NCBI RefSeq assembly: GCF_000332135.1
Contig: NZ_KB235896.1
Span: 3,667,727 to 3,731,726 of the forward strand
Length of the DNA stretch: 64,000 nucleotides
Source: Anabaena sp. PCC 7108
GTDB lineage: Bacteria; Cyanobacteriota; Cyanobacteriia; Cyanobacteriales; Nostocaceae
Direction: 5' to 3'
Shown here: positions 42,957 to 52,373 of the stretch, piece after piece
Position numbering within the stretch: position 1 is the stretch's first letter
Layout: each line of letters begins with the position of its first letter
Notes under the pieces: generated by a model
Seen by the model: the letters and a program-made list of their open reading frames with translations, nothing else
Databases searched by the model: none
Told to the model about the DNA's origin: nothing
Program-made: the position numbers and the translations under genes

Positions 42957-44366
42957 ATGCTGGCTATGCATAGCATGAAAAGTGCTGATGAGTTGAACTT
43001 AAAACCAGATTCAACTTTGCAGGAACTACCAGTTTGGATTGTTAAAATTGAGCTAGATCATCCAGGAAACGAATTGGCTAAAATTTTTGAACAAGAGCCT
43101 TTACTTCCAGGAATTATCTTGACTAAAAATCAGCAATGTGTGGGCGTAATTTCGCGACGGCTATTTTTTGAACAAATGAGCCGTCCTTATGGTTTAGGTC
43201 TATTTGCTGGACGGCCTGTCGAATATCTCTATAATTTTCTCCGCCCAGAAATATGTATTTTACCTGAAGAGATATCAATTGTGGAAGCGACACAGATAGC
43301 TTTAGAGCGATCACAACAACTGGTTTATGAGCCAATTTTAATTACCGATTCATCTTGCCAACATGGATTACTAGATTTCCATCAATTACTTTTAGCCTAC
43401 TCTCGCATCCATATTTTAACAATAGCTCGATTACAAAAAGAAAAAGAACGAACCAGAATAGCACGAGCAGATTTCCGTGATCTTCAACACAATTATTCTC
43501 GATTGCTACAGAATGAAAAAATGATTGCCTTGGGACAACTTGTAGCTGGTATTGCACACGAAATCAACAATCCTATGAATTTTATCTATGGCAATCTCAG
43601 TTATGCTACTGAATATGTTAAAGACTTACTATATCTAATCCAATGTTATCAACAGGGACAATCTTATTCTGATGTAGTATCGCAAGTAAAACATCAGGGA
43701 ATTGAAATCGAATTTATTTTAGAAGATTTGCCAAAATTATTATCTTCTATGAAAGTAGGTGCTACTAGAATTAATGAAATTGTCTTATCGCTACGCAACT
43801 TTTCTCGGCTAGATCAGGCAGAAGTTAAATTTGTCGATATTCATGAAGGCATAGAGAATACATTAATTATTCTCAGACATAATCTAAAAGCTAAACCTGA
43901 TCGTCCAGAGATTCAGGTTACTAAAGAATACGGAAATCTACCTTTAGTGGAGTGCTATCCTGGGCAACTTAATCAAGTATTTATGAATATCATAGCTAAT
44001 GCTATTGATGCTCTTTCAGAAAGTTATAAATCATCAGTTTCTAGCAATAATGTGACTGCCAAAAATCACGAAGAGATGAGAATATGCATTCATACTGAAG
44101 TAACTAATGAAAATCAAGTTATCATTAGTATCGCAGATAATGGACTAGGAATACCAGATAATATAAAAAAGCGCTTATTTGATCCCTTCTTTACTACCAA
44201 ACCCGTAGGTCAAGGAACTGGCTTAGGATTATCAATCAGCTATCAAATTATAGTTGAAAAGCATAGTGGTGAGCTTATTTGTGTATCCATCCCCGGACAA
44301 GGTGCTGAGTTTATAATTAAAATCCCTATTGTTTTAGAGGATTTGGGAAATAAAGAGACTAGTTAA
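42957..44366 (+). CDS. orphan sensor histidine kinase
   Basis: 469 residues, no membrane segment. The N-terminal 150 residues look like a CBS-type regulatory pair (GIILTKNQQCVGVISRRLFF and YEPILITDSSCQHGLLDFH). A coiled coil (ARLQKEKERTRIARADFRDL) leads to the HisKA domain with the phosphoacceptor in GIAHEINNPMNF (His near 201). The HATPase domain has the N box NIIANAIDAL, the G1 box ADNGLGIP, and the F/G2 boxes FFTTKPVGQGTGLGLS. The class matches NtrB-like/HisKA kinases. No response regulator is adjacent. Confidence 0.92.
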   Translation: MLAMHSMKSADELNLKPDSTLQELPVWIVKIELDHPGNELAKIFEQEPLLPGIILTKNQQCVGVISRRLFFEQMSRPYGLGLFAGRPVEYLYNFLRPEICILPEEISIVEATQIALERSQQLVYEPILITDSSCQHGLLDFHQLLLAYSRIHILTIARLQKEKERTRIARADFRDLQHNYSRLLQNEKMIALGQLVAGIAHEINNPMNFIYGNLSYATEYVKDLLYLIQCYQQGQSYSDVVSQVKHQGIEIEFILEDLPKLLSSMKVGATRINEIVLSLRNFSRLDQAEVKFVDIHEGIENTLIILRHNLKAKPDRPEIQVTKEYGNLPLVECYPGQLNQVFMNIIANAIDALSESYKSSVSSNNVTAKNHEEMRICIHTEVTNENQVIISIADNGLGIPDNIKKRLFDPFFTTKPVGQGTGLGLSISYQIIVEKHSGELICVSIPGQGAEFIIKIPIVLEDLGNKETS

Positions 44367-44532
44367 ATAATCATAAATTTAAGATAGTTTTAGACTCTTA
44401 TTTATATCAAACCTGTAGCTTGCTTAGAGGATAGTTTAAAAGTATTCTATACAACAAATAAGCCTGAGAAATCGCCGTACACTCATTATATATTCTATCA
44501 TACTCTCATCTCCTCACACATTAATAATAACT

Positions 44533-44865
44533 ATGCCAATCAGTTGGATTTACCTCATAATGGCAATTATTTTTGAAGTCTTCGGCACAACTTGCATGAA
44601 ATTGTCTGAAGAATTTACTAAAATAATTCCTTCAATTTTTATCTTTGTCTTCTATGGACTTTGTTTAACTTTTTTGACACTTTCTCTCAGAAAAATTGAG
44701 GTCAGCGTCGTTTATTCTATTTGGTCTGGCTTAGGTACTATCGTAATTACTAGTATTGGAATTACCTGCTTTAATGAGTCTTTCTCATTCGTCAAACTTA
44801 TCTCTATAATTTTAATAATTATCGGGGTGATTGGTCTAAATTTAGGTGACTATTTGGGAAATTAA
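44533..44865 (+). CDS. small multidrug resistance (SMR) transporter
   Basis: 110-residue protein with four transmembrane helices. The essential membrane-embedded glutamate is present (Glu15 in MAIIFEVFGTTCMKLS), as are the SVVYSIWSGLG motif of helix 3 and a GVIGLN ending in helix 4. It works as a dual-topology dimer exchanging protons for cationic compounds such as quaternary ammonium ions or guanidinium. It stands alone. Confidence 0.93.
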   Translation: MPISWIYLIMAIIFEVFGTTCMKLSEEFTKIIPSIFIFVFYGLCLTFLTLSLRKIEVSVVYSIWSGLGTIVITSIGITCFNESFSFVKLISIILIIIGVIGLNLGDYLGN

Positions 44866-45268
44866 AAGAATTAATATTGGATTGACAAACCAGGGTTTAG
44901 CATCGCTAAACCCACAAAATTTATTGAATTTGTAACAGTTTATTAATAGAGATATAATCAGTAATATCCAATCTCACTTGTGATTTTTATTCATATTTAC
45001 AATAGTTATGTTATACTGCTGACGGTTGACAATGTAACCAAACAGTACAACCTTCCCCATAGACACGGAGTGGTTTCCCACAGGGTAGACTTCTTGGCAA
45101 CTGGGAGAGGCTTAGAAATTAATATTTATTTGGATTATACCAAAGTAAGGTTTCTCAGCTTTTTGGTGTATCTTGTGCATGGTTATTTTATGAACGAATG
45201 TTAGTAGTAAAAAGAAACTTTAAGCAATTAACAATTTTTTAGCCATTATTTTCAGGAACAACGCAGCC
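44866..45268. other. intergenic region, SMR to pyruvyltransferase
   Basis: About 400 bases. A 74-codon frame at 44980-45204 has no recognisable features, poor composition and no good ribosome-binding site, so it is not called as a gene. Its middle part (near 45019-45075) could be an old coding remnant. Otherwise nothing identifiable. Confidence 0.35.
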
Positions 45269-46372
45269 ATGAAAAATATAATCGCAGCGAGAATTAAAGA
45301 AGACTTACATAAAGTTTTAGGACAATTAGATAGTTTTGAATCATGTGCATTGCTGAACTATCCAGATCATCTAAATTTGGGAGATCATTTAATTTGGTTG
45401 GGGACTGTGATTTACTTAACTGATGTACTAAAAACAAAAATTAATTACACTTCTAGTATTGCAGATTTTTCCCCAACAGTAATGGAAAAGAAAATTGGTA
45501 AATCTCCCATATTTCTGCATGGAGGAGGTAATTTAGGAGACCTTTGGCCTATTCATCAGCAATTTCGAGAGCAGATTATTACTAAATATCAAGATCGACC
45601 AATTATTATTCTTCCACAAAGTATTCTATTTAACAATTTAGATAATCTCCAAAAAACAGCAAATATATTTAATTCTCATCCTAATTTAACTATATTTGTC
45701 CGTGATGATCGTAGCTATCAAATTGCTAAGGAGTCTTTTGATAAATGCCGAGTGATTAAGTCTCCTGATATGGCTTTCCAATTATTAAATTCACCAGGTG
45801 TATCTACTAACCGTCAGCCAAAACAATCAATTCTCTTTCTCTGTAGAAAAGACAAAGAATTAAATCTTAAATTTTCAGTAGATAATGTAAAAATTCCTAA
45901 TTTAGTTGTACAAGATTGGGTTTCATATAAATGGGTGCTAGGAGTTCAGTCCAGCGGGATAAAACGTTTTGTGACACAAATGGTAAGGGAGGTTTGGCAA
46001 CGTGGCTTGATGACTCCAGTGGAGTGGATATATCGGCAGAAATGGCAATATTTTTATGGCAATGCTGATAAATTCAATCAGATGTATAATCCTGCTATGC
46101 ACAAACTTTTATGGAGTTTTATGTACAGTGGAATTTATCAATTTCAGCAACATCAAATAGTAATTACAAATCGGTTGCATGGACATATTCTTTGCACACT
46201 GTTGAGCATTCCTCATGTTTTTCTACCTAATGCTTATTACAAGAATGAATCTTTTTATGAAGCATGGACAAAAGACATCCCATTTTGTAGATTTGTTAAA
46301 GATCCTACCCAGATTGAATTCGCTGTAAAAGAATTATTAGAATTAAGTAAATCAGGTAATATAAATGGCTAA
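45269..46372 (+). CDS. polysaccharide pyruvyl transferase family protein
   Basis: 367 residues of the CsaB/EpsI/ExoV-like family, which adds ketal pyruvate from phosphoenolpyruvate to sugars of exopolysaccharides. Motifs are NLGDHLIWLGT, the FLHGGGNLGDLWP glycine block, IILPQSILF, VRDDRSYQIA and TNRLHGHILCTLLSIPHV near the C-terminus. The length is normal. The next reading frame begins inside its last codons (ATG at 46365), indicating an operon with the broken gene and the PP-loop protein that follow. Confidence 0.93.
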   Translation: MKNIIAARIKEDLHKVLGQLDSFESCALLNYPDHLNLGDHLIWLGTVIYLTDVLKTKINYTSSIADFSPTVMEKKIGKSPIFLHGGGNLGDLWPIHQQFREQIITKYQDRPIIILPQSILFNNLDNLQKTANIFNSHPNLTIFVRDDRSYQIAKESFDKCRVIKSPDMAFQLLNSPGVSTNRQPKQSILFLCRKDKELNLKFSVDNVKIPNLVVQDWVSYKWVLGVQSSGIKRFVTQMVREVWQRGLMTPVEWIYRQKWQYFYGNADKFNQMYNPAMHKLLWSFMYSGIYQFQQHQIVITNRLHGHILCTLLSIPHVFLPNAYYKNESFYEAWTKDIPFCRFVKDPTQIEFAVKELLELSKSGNING

Positions 46373-46549
46373 TTCTGTAATTGTTGTTGATCCAAATCTA
46401 GAACAGCAATCGCATTTTCTTAAAACTATTCAACCTTGATTTTTACCAGTGGAAAGACTGTTATTCACAGTAAATCAGATCAAATTCATGAAGTATCTGG
46501 AATAAAAACTTTAATCGGATTATCCCTTTGGTCTAAGGAGTATTTATAA
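46365..46549 (+). pseudogene. frameshifted small gene between pyruvyltransferase and PP-loop protein
   Basis: An ATG overlapping the pyruvyltransferase stop opens a frame (ANSVIVVDPNLEQQSHFLKT) that ends at 46439. From there another frame continues without stops as FTSGKTVIHSKSDQIHEVSG and IKTLIGLSLWSKEYL, to a TAA that overlaps the next ATG as TAATG. Overlap at both ends and protein-like sequence on each side of one shift, next to a T run, indicate a single small gene of about 61 codons broken by an indel. Function unknown. Confidence 0.6.
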
Positions 46550-47199
46550 TGTCTAAAATCCATCTTTGGCAAGAAGAAACTACAGAAGCTGAAGGTTCAA
46601 TTACGATCAGTGTCACCATTGAAAATCCTCAACAAACTCGCACTCGTCTTTGGTATCGTCTTCCTTCTGATTATAAAGAATCGGTGAGTAATAGTTGTGA
46701 TGCGTTTATAGTTGCTACTTTGATGATGGCAATGAATCGGTCAACAGATTTAATTGTACATGGTGAAGTTTCTCCGTCTTTGCTGCGAAATTTGACAGAA
46801 TTTCAACTTGCTTGGAATTGTTGGCTACCCAATGATTACAGTTTAATTGATATCATTGCAGATGTAGAAAAAGAACAAATTAATAATCAAACATCAGAAA
46901 AAGCTATTTCAGCATTTTCTGGTGGGGTTGATAGTTGCTTTACTATGTTCCGTCATCGTACAGGTAGTTGTGGAAGATGGCAACGTAACCTTACGACTGG
47001 TTTAATGGTTCATGGCTTTGATATTCCTTTACAGCAAACAGAAGTATTTGAAAATGCTGCCCAAAGATCCCAGATTATGTTATCTAGTCTCGGTGTGGAA
47101 ATGATTCCCATAGCTACTAATTTCCGCGTAAAAGATAGTTTGCCCCCTCAATTAATACAGAGATGGCATAAAATCAAAAATATGAAATCTAAGAAATAA
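46549..47199 (+). pseudogene. PP-loop ATPase-like protein, apparently truncated
   Basis: 216 residues. The first 115 are a beta-rich domain, followed by the PP-loop motif AISAFSGGVDSCFTMFRHRTG and the strand LMVHGFDIPL, typical of N-type ATP pyrophosphatases (asparagine synthetase/QueC/adenine nucleotide alpha hydrolase fold). After IPIATNFR the sequence becomes Lys-rich and stops, whereas a complete PP-loop domain needs another 100 or more residues. The 3' part seems lost. The protein may be non-functional; a short regulatory product cannot be excluded. Confidence 0.65.
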
Positions 47200-47216
47200 C
47201 ACCAAAAAAATTTCAA

Positions 47217-47248
47217 CATTCAAGCCTTGTAATCAAAAGGCTTGAATG
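47217..47248 (+). terminator. 12-bp perfect hairpin after PP-loop gene
   Basis: CATTCAAGCCTT (47217-47228) pairs with AAGGCTTGAATG (47237-47248) over an eight-base loop, 17 bases after the stop codon. No T run follows. It is the likely end of the pyruvyltransferase operon. Confidence 0.6.
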
Positions 47249-47412
47249 CACATATAGCAGTTCCCATGCTCGTGAGGTACAAAGTTTTTTAGTTTTAGGG
47301 AACTCTTAACAGGGAACAGGGAATAAATTTGTGTGTACTTCATTAGATTGGAAAACGCTATATTTTAAATCTATAAATGAATTGCATTTCTTCCATATCT
47401 GAGTCTTTGATT

Positions 47413-48348
47413 TTACTGTTTAATTATTTTCCAATGATAAAAAGGGCTGAGAGATAAACTTAAAAGCAATTCCATTTCTCCATTTATCACCACATCAGTT
47501 TTTAAAACATTCTTGTTCTTAATATAAAAATTAATTGCTTTTTGAAAATCATTAATCATGTATATAATACTCATCACTGGTCTTTGCCAAGGTTGATAAT
47601 TCAGCATTCTAAAATAATATCGACATATCCCATTTTGGCGGAAAAACTTCCTTAAATAGTCTTTTTCAAACCGGGATTTAGGAATTAAATGATCTAATTT
47701 CATTTCAGCATTAAACCAGATTTTCCAGTCTTGTTGCCAAAGATAATGTAACATCTCCAAATCTTCATTTGTTTGCGGCAATAAGGGATGTTCAGGAATA
47801 CTTTCTAACCAAGCTTGTTTACGAATGACTATTCCTGCTCCGGGAGGAAACATTCTTTGTCTATTTGATTGATATTTTTCGTTATAGCAATAAGTTTTAT
47901 TCCCTTCTATAAGTGCAAAAAAGCGAGCAATTCTTTCAAATCCTTGGGGTGGTTCGACTTCAAATTTGCCATAAATTTGTCCTCCATATGCACCTGCATC
48001 TCCATGAATTTGTCCAAATTTATAAGCTTCTATTACCCAATTAGGATATGGTAAATTATCATCATCTAAAAATCCAATTAAATCACTTTGTGCTTCTCTA
48101 ATAGCACACCTGCGGGCAAAAGCGAGTCCTTGTTCTGGTTCAAAAAAATATTTCAGAGAATAGGTTTCAGTCCAATTAGATAAATAGTTTTTTATTACTT
48201 CAGCAGTGTGATCAGTGCTATTGTTGTCGATAACTAGAATTTCCCAAATAAGTTTCTCTGTCCCAATTTGCAATCGCAATTTTTCTAACACATCTAGGAC
48301 ACGGTTTCCCCCATTGTAGGTACAGATAGCAACTGTAAAATCAACCAT
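47413..48348 (-). CDS. GT2 glycosyltransferase, HpsE-like
   Basis: 311 residues, family 2 glycosyltransferase. The N-terminus VDFTVAICTYNGGNRVLDVLEKL, the nucleotide-binding VIDNNSTDHT, the DxD-type FLDDDNLPYPNW and the NEDLEMLHYLW catalytic region are in the expected order. The sequence resembles HpsE of the hormogonium polysaccharide system of Nostoc, which suggests a role in slime or motility polysaccharide. Other hps genes are absent from the window, so the symbol is withheld. A hydrophobic patch near the C-terminus may touch the membrane. Confidence 0.85.
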   Translation of the reverse strand: MVDFTVAICTYNGGNRVLDVLEKLRLQIGTEKLIWEILVIDNNSTDHTAEVIKNYLSNWTETYSLKYFFEPEQGLAFARRCAIREAQSDLIGFLDDDNLPYPNWVIEAYKFGQIHGDAGAYGGQIYGKFEVEPPQGFERIARFFALIEGNKTYCYNEKYQSNRQRMFPPGAGIVIRKQAWLESIPEHPLLPQTNEDLEMLHYLWQQDWKIWFNAEMKLDHLIPKSRFEKDYLRKFFRQNGICRYYFRMLNYQPWQRPVMSIIYMINDFQKAINFYIKNKNVLKTDVVINGEMELLLSLSLSPFYHWKIIKQ

Positions 48349-48783
48349 AAAAACTTATCCCTATTGATTCTATGGGTTAATATCGGTGAATGTAATACCT
48401 ATACTGAGCCTAAGTTAACACTAATTTCTTGAGTGCTGTAAAAACTCAATTAAATGGGTAATTATCATACTTGTATCGCAAAAAAAGTAATTTGACAATA
48501 ATATAGCTGATTCAGCACATTATGCTCCTTCATGTTCTCGTGATCAAGCTCGATAATTGTATCCAAAATTTTCAGTACAGCGCCGAAAATATTGTAGATT
48601 TTGACTTTTTTATTACAAAAATTTACAATCAAACCCTGAAAATACGACGGTTGTCTAGTTTTGTCTTTCTTTTCCCAAACCCTGGAAGTAATTGTTACTT
48701 ATATATTGTTAATTCTGACACATTTCGATACTTTATTACATAAGCTATTATTGACCAAAGCTATAAATACTATCTTGCTATAT
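48349..48783. promoter_or_regulatory. divergent promoter region of two glycosyltransferases
   Basis: About 435 bases between the HpsE-like gene and the GT2-TPR gene. A frame at 48661-48783 continues in phase into the latter but encodes only a hydrophobic non-conserved stretch, so it is treated as leader. No palindromic operator is obvious. Confidence 0.35.
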
Positions 48784-50082
48784 ATGAAACTCAGCTTGTG
48801 TATGATTGTTAAAAACGAAGAAACTGCCTTGCCAAAGTGCCTGAGTAGTGTTAAAAATGTTGTCGATGAAATTGTAGTTCTAGATACAGGTTCAACTGAT
48901 AATACACCCCAAATCGCTCAAAAATTTGGGGCTAAGTTACATCATTTTGAATGGTGTAATAACTTCAGTAAAGCTCGCAATGAAGCTCTGAAATACGTCA
49001 CAGGGGATTGGGTTTTAGTATTAGATGCTGATGAAAGTCTGACACCAGAAATTGTGCCGCATCTGAAAGCAGCAATTAATATAGAGGAATATCTATTAAT
49101 TAATCTTGTGCGTCAAGAAGTCGGAGCCACACAATCACCTTATTCTTTGGTTTCACGACTGTTTCGTAACCATTCAGATATATGTTTTGATCGTCCTTAT
49201 CATGCCTTGGTTGATGATAGTATTACTGCTATTTTAGCTCAAGAATCTAATTGGCAAATTGGTTATTTACCAGGGGTCGCAATTCTACACGCAGGATATC
49301 AAAAAGCGGTAATTAACCAACAGAATAAATATACTAAAGCCGCTGCCGCAATGGAAGAATTTTTTGCAGCTAATCCTAATGATGCTTATGTTTGCAGTAA
49401 ATTGGGAGCTTTGTATGTGGAAATGGGGAAAATTAAGGATGGGATGGAGTTATTAACCAGAGGTTTAAAGCAGGTGCTGGGGAATCAAAATACCACAGAA
49501 AAAAACCGCCCACGCGGATTTAAAGATTTTCAATCTAAGAGAGGTAGAAATATTATTCATGAAACCATTACGACCAATGAAATAAATTATGATATCTTGT
49601 ATGAATTACATTATCACTTAGGAATTGCTAATACACATTTAAAAAATGGAAATCAGGCTCTTTCCCATTATCAAGCTGCTGTAAAATTGCCTATTTATCC
49701 TTTGTTGAAGTTAGGAGGATATAATAATCTGGGTAATTTATTGAAAGCTGTGGGAGATTTACAAGGTGCGAAAAATGCTTATGAAACAGCTTTAAAGATT
49801 GACCCTGGTTTTGTTTTTGGTCATTACAATTTGGGTATGGTAAATAAAGCAATGGGTTTATTTGCTGAAGCTATTGATGCCTATAACCAAGCTATCCTGT
49901 TAAATCCTGACTATGCAGAAGCTTATCAAAATTTGGGAGTAGTGCTGTTAAAGGTGGGCGATGTTGAAACCAGTTTAGCAGCTTTTGATAGTGCGATCGC
50001 TATCCATGAACTACAAAACCCCCAAGAAGCGCAACGACTCCGCCAAGGTTTACAAGAAATGGGATTAATTCGTAATTCATAA
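48784..50082 (+). CDS. GT2 glycosyltransferase fused to TPR repeats
   Basis: 432 residues from ATG at 48784, which starts MKLSLCMIVKNEE, the standard opening of this family; 41 upstream in-frame codons are excluded. The GT2 domain (1-220) has IVVLDTGSTDNTPQIA, FSKARNEAL and WVLVLDADE (DxD). The C-terminal third holds TPR units (YNNLGNLLKAVGDLQGAKNAYETAL, FGHYNLGMVNKAMGLF, YAEAYQNLGVVLLKVGD). A polar insert of about 35 residues (NTTEKNRPRGFKDFQSKRG) separates the parts. The C-terminus LIRNS and stop lie in an AATTCGT-like repeat. Confidence 0.9.
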   Translation: MKLSLCMIVKNEETALPKCLSSVKNVVDEIVVLDTGSTDNTPQIAQKFGAKLHHFEWCNNFSKARNEALKYVTGDWVLVLDADESLTPEIVPHLKAAINIEEYLLINLVRQEVGATQSPYSLVSRLFRNHSDICFDRPYHALVDDSITAILAQESNWQIGYLPGVAILHAGYQKAVINQQNKYTKAAAAMEEFFAANPNDAYVCSKLGALYVEMGKIKDGMELLTRGLKQVLGNQNTTEKNRPRGFKDFQSKRGRNIIHETITTNEINYDILYELHYHLGIANTHLKNGNQALSHYQAAVKLPIYPLLKLGGYNNLGNLLKAVGDLQGAKNAYETALKIDPGFVFGHYNLGMVNKAMGLFAEAIDAYNQAILLNPDYAEAYQNLGVVLLKVGDVETSLAAFDSAIAIHELQNPQEAQRLRQGLQEMGLIRNS

Positions 50083-50153
50083 TCCTGGATTTCTCATGTT
50101 GGGAGAGCTACGCTAATACTAATTCTATGTGAAGCTGCGCCAAATTTATTTGC

Positions 50154-50180
50154 TAGAGACGTTCCATCGAACGTCTCTAC
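50154..50180. repeat. short dispersed palindrome GTAGAGACGTT family
   Basis: TAGAGACGTTCGATGGAACG-type palindrome (here TAGAGACGTTCCATCGAACG, then TCTCTA), a member of the four-copy family. It directly precedes the 127-bp element at 50192. Confidence 0.8.
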
Positions 50181-50191
50181 AACAATGAATA

Positions 50192-50318
50192 ATATCATGT
50201 CCGGTTGTTCGCGTAGCGTCTCGTCAGAGATATACTTATCATTTAGACTGACGCTCAAGACAGAGAGACGCTCTTACGCGGAGATTTTTTTTGATAAGCG
50301 ATTAGTCGGACATGATAT
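50192..50318. mobile_element. 127-bp element with ATATCATGTCCG ends
   Basis: Perfect 12-bp terminal inverted repeats ATATCATGTCCG (50192-50203) and CGGACATGATAT (50307-50318). Inside, CGCGTAGCGTCTC (50210-50222) and GAGACGCTCTTACGCG form a second inverted pair. No transposase frame. It looks like a MITE whose interior has taken up the genome's GTAGCGTCTC repeat. It lies in the 467-base gene-free region upstream of the small secreted protein. Confidence 0.75.
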
Positions 50319-50549
50319 AAATTGCATTTTCATAAAAAAACGGTATAATTTAATTGCCAATTTTCTAACCTGTTATGTAACCTATGACATTTTTCATCCT
50401 CAACGACAGACTAAAGTCATGGTGGTAGTAATGACTTTTGTAACTAGCAAATTCAAAATTCAACTTCTACGATAGCTGGTATGAGAAATCAAACAATCAC
50501 AAAATTTGATTTACTCAAACTGAAACTATTTGTTAATAGGAGAACTTTG

Positions 50550-50810
50550 ATGAAAAAGATTATTACAGGTATTATGCTAAGTATACCTTTAGCTATGACG
50601 ACTTTATCAGCACCAGCATCTGCGTTAGAGATTGTCGTTAAACCACAAGCTCGAAATACCAGACAAGTACAAGTTGTTCAATATCCAATTCACAACCGTA
50701 GACCAGTACAAGTTGTGAAAACAAAACATAAGGTTTGGGTTCCTGCCCATTGGTCGCAACAAGGTAGACACAGAGTCCGGGTTCCTGGTCACTATGAATG
50801 GAGAAATTAA
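50550..50810 (+). CDS. small basic secreted protein
   Basis: 86 residues from ATG at 50550, chosen because AATAGGAG lies nine bases upstream and the protein then begins with a classical signal peptide (MKKIITGIMLSIPLAMTTL, cleavage near SAPASA-LE). The mature 60 residues are basic, with RPVQVVKTKHKVWVPAHW and HRVRVPGHYEW, a twice-used V-x-V-P-x-H-(W/Y) motif seen in small periplasmic YxWxPGHW-type proteins. Probably periplasmic; function unknown. An 11-bp perfect hairpin follows. Confidence 0.8.
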   Translation: MKKIITGIMLSIPLAMTTLSAPASALEIVVKPQARNTRQVQVVQYPIHNRRPVQVVKTKHKVWVPAHWSQQGRHRVRVPGHYEWRN

Positions 50811-50834
50811 TTAGTTAATTATCATTATTTTTTA

Positions 50835-50871
50835 TCTCCCTAACCTTCCAAAATCTGGCTGGTTAGGGAGA
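50835..50871 (+). terminator. 11-bp perfect hairpin
   Basis: TCTCCCTAACC (50835-50845) pairs with GGTTAGGGAGA (50861-50871), 24 bases after the stop of the secreted protein. A weak AT tract follows. Likely terminator. Confidence 0.65.
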
Positions 50872-50969
50872 TATAATTAATTTGTCTGTTTATATGATTA
50901 TGGAAAATTGATGAGATCATTCATTAAATATATGACTAACAATTAAATTGGCATTTCCTATAACTTTTA

Positions 50970-50996
50970 TAGAGACGTTCCATGAAACGTCTCTAC
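50970..50996 (+). repeat. short dispersed palindrome with T run
   Basis: TAGAGACGTTTCATG-type palindrome (TAGAGACGTTCC/GAAACGTCTCTA) followed immediately by a run of T residues interrupted once (50997-51004). This copy of the dispersed family has the form of an intrinsic terminator between the secreted-protein gene and convergent aspC. Confidence 0.8.
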
Positions 50997-51023
50997 TTTT
51001 TTTTCTGGAGATGTCTATTGCTG

Positions 51024-52190
51024 TTAAATTCGAGAACGCACAAATTTCTCTAACCTATCCATTCCCTTTTCAATTGTCGCCATATCAGTAGCATAGGAGA
51101 GGCGAATATTATGATCAGCACCGAAAGCCACACCGGGAATAACTGCAACTTGATGTACTTCTAATAAAGCGTTGCAAAATTCCAGAGAGTTTAAACCGAT
51201 TTTGCTGATATCAGGGAACAGGTAAAAAGCACCATCTGGTTTAGCAGTACTCAAACCGGGAATAGCATTGAGTCTGTCGAACATTACCTGACGACGTTTA
51301 GCGAAAGCTTGGCGCATTTCTTCCACACAGTCTTGGGAACCTTCCAAAGCAGCGATCGCACCATATTGAGCAAAAGTACAGACATTCGATGTACTATGCC
51401 CTTGAATGGTACTAGCAGCTTTAATAATTTCCACAGGCCCTGCTAAATAACCAAGTCGCCACCCTGTCATCGAGTAACCTTTAGCAAACCCGTTACTAAT
51501 CAAAGTACGCTCAAAAATTTCCTTTCCTAGAGAACCAATACTGACGTGTTCTGCACCGTCATAGAGGATTTTTTCGTAAATTTCATCAGAGACAACATAG
51601 ATATCTGCATCAACTACAACTTTCGCCAAAGCTTTAATTTCCTCCGGCGTGTACACCATCCCTGTGGGGTTAGATGGAGAGTTGAGGACGAATAACTTAG
51701 TTTTTGGGGTAATTGCCTTTTTCAGTTGTTCTGGGGTAATTTTATAGCCAGTAGAAGCGTCCGTTTGCACAATTACTGGTTTACCAGCAGCTAAAATCAC
51801 CATTTCTGGATAACTTAGCCAATATGGTGCAGGGATAATGACCTCATCACCCGGATCAATTAGCGCCATCATCAAATTGTACAAAGAATGCTTACCACCA
51901 TTGGTGACAATGATATTCTCTGACTTATAATCAAGACCGTTATCTGTTTTCAGCTTTTGGGCGATCGCTTCCCTTAACTTTGGTTCTCCAGCGGCTGCAC
52001 CATACTTGGTTTTACCTTCATCCAAAGCTTTCGCGGCTGCGGCTTTGATATGGGCTGGAGTGTCAAAATCCGGTTCTCCAGCGCTAAAACTACAAACATC
52101 TGTACCCTCTGCTTTCATCGCCTTAGCTTTAGCTGTAATCGCTAAGGTTATAGAGGGCGTTACCTGACTTACTCTTGCTGCCAGCTTCAT
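51024..52190 (-). CDS. aspC: aspartate aminotransferase (class I)
   Basis: 388-residue PLP enzyme of the bacterial Ib subgroup, interconverting aspartate/2-oxoglutarate and oxaloacetate/glutamate. The PLP lysine is Lys237 in [17 protein letters not shown]. Other marks are [40 protein letters not shown] and the C-terminal IRLSYA with the substrate-binding Arg. Length normal. In cyanobacteria such enzymes often also act on prephenate; this cannot be judged here. Confidence 0.95.
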   Translation of the reverse strand: MKLAARVSQVTPSITLAITAKAKAMKAEGTDVCSFSAGEPDFDTPAHIKAAAAKALDEGKTKYGAAAGEPKLREAIAQKLKTDNGLDYKSENIIVTNGGKHSLYNLMMALIDPGDEVIIPAPYWLSYPEMVILAAGKPVIVQTDASTGYKITPEQLKKAITPKTKLFVLNSPSNPTGMVYTPEEIKALAKVVVDADIYVVSDEIYEKILYDGAEHVSIGSLGKEIFERTLISNGFAKGYSMTGWRLGYLAGPVEIIKAASTIQGHSTSNVCTFAQYGAIAALEGSQDCVEEMRQAFAKRRQVMFDRLNAIPGLSTAKPDGAFYLFPDISKIGLNSLEFCNALLEVHQVAVIPGVAFGADHNIRLSYATDMATIEKGMDRLEKFVRSRI

Positions 52191-52373
52191 TCTACTTTAT
52201 TCGGCGAATCTCTATCCTATCTAAGGATATCTCAGAACCTCAGTCGAGATTTGCCTTTTCCAAAAACCTTAACTCAAATCAAAACTTTCAACCTCAGCGT
52301 CCCTCTGCGCTAACCTCAGCGTTCCTCTGCGTTAAAAAAAAAGCGATAGCGCCAAGCACCATCGCTCTTTCTA

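Noticed and set aside
44509-44520. CTCCTCACAC motif reminiscent of the unpaired core of the Yfr1 small RNA
   Set aside because: The two flanking stem-loops and terminator of Yfr1 are absent, and the site is immediately upstream of the SMR start codon. Yfr1 is also expected near trxA, where no such motif is seen.
44980-45204. 74-codon frame that could be a small gene
   Set aside because: No family resemblance, no good ribosome-binding site and mixed composition; at most a coding remnant.
48661-48783. 41-residue hydrophobic extension of the GT2-TPR protein
   Set aside because: The family opens with MKLSLCMIVKNEE; the upstream part is AT-rich, unconserved in character and lacks a ribosome-binding site.
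50185-50475. 96-codon frame upstream of the small secreted protein
   Set aside because: Its first half is the ATATCATGTCCG element and its internal repeat; it has no protein-like features.
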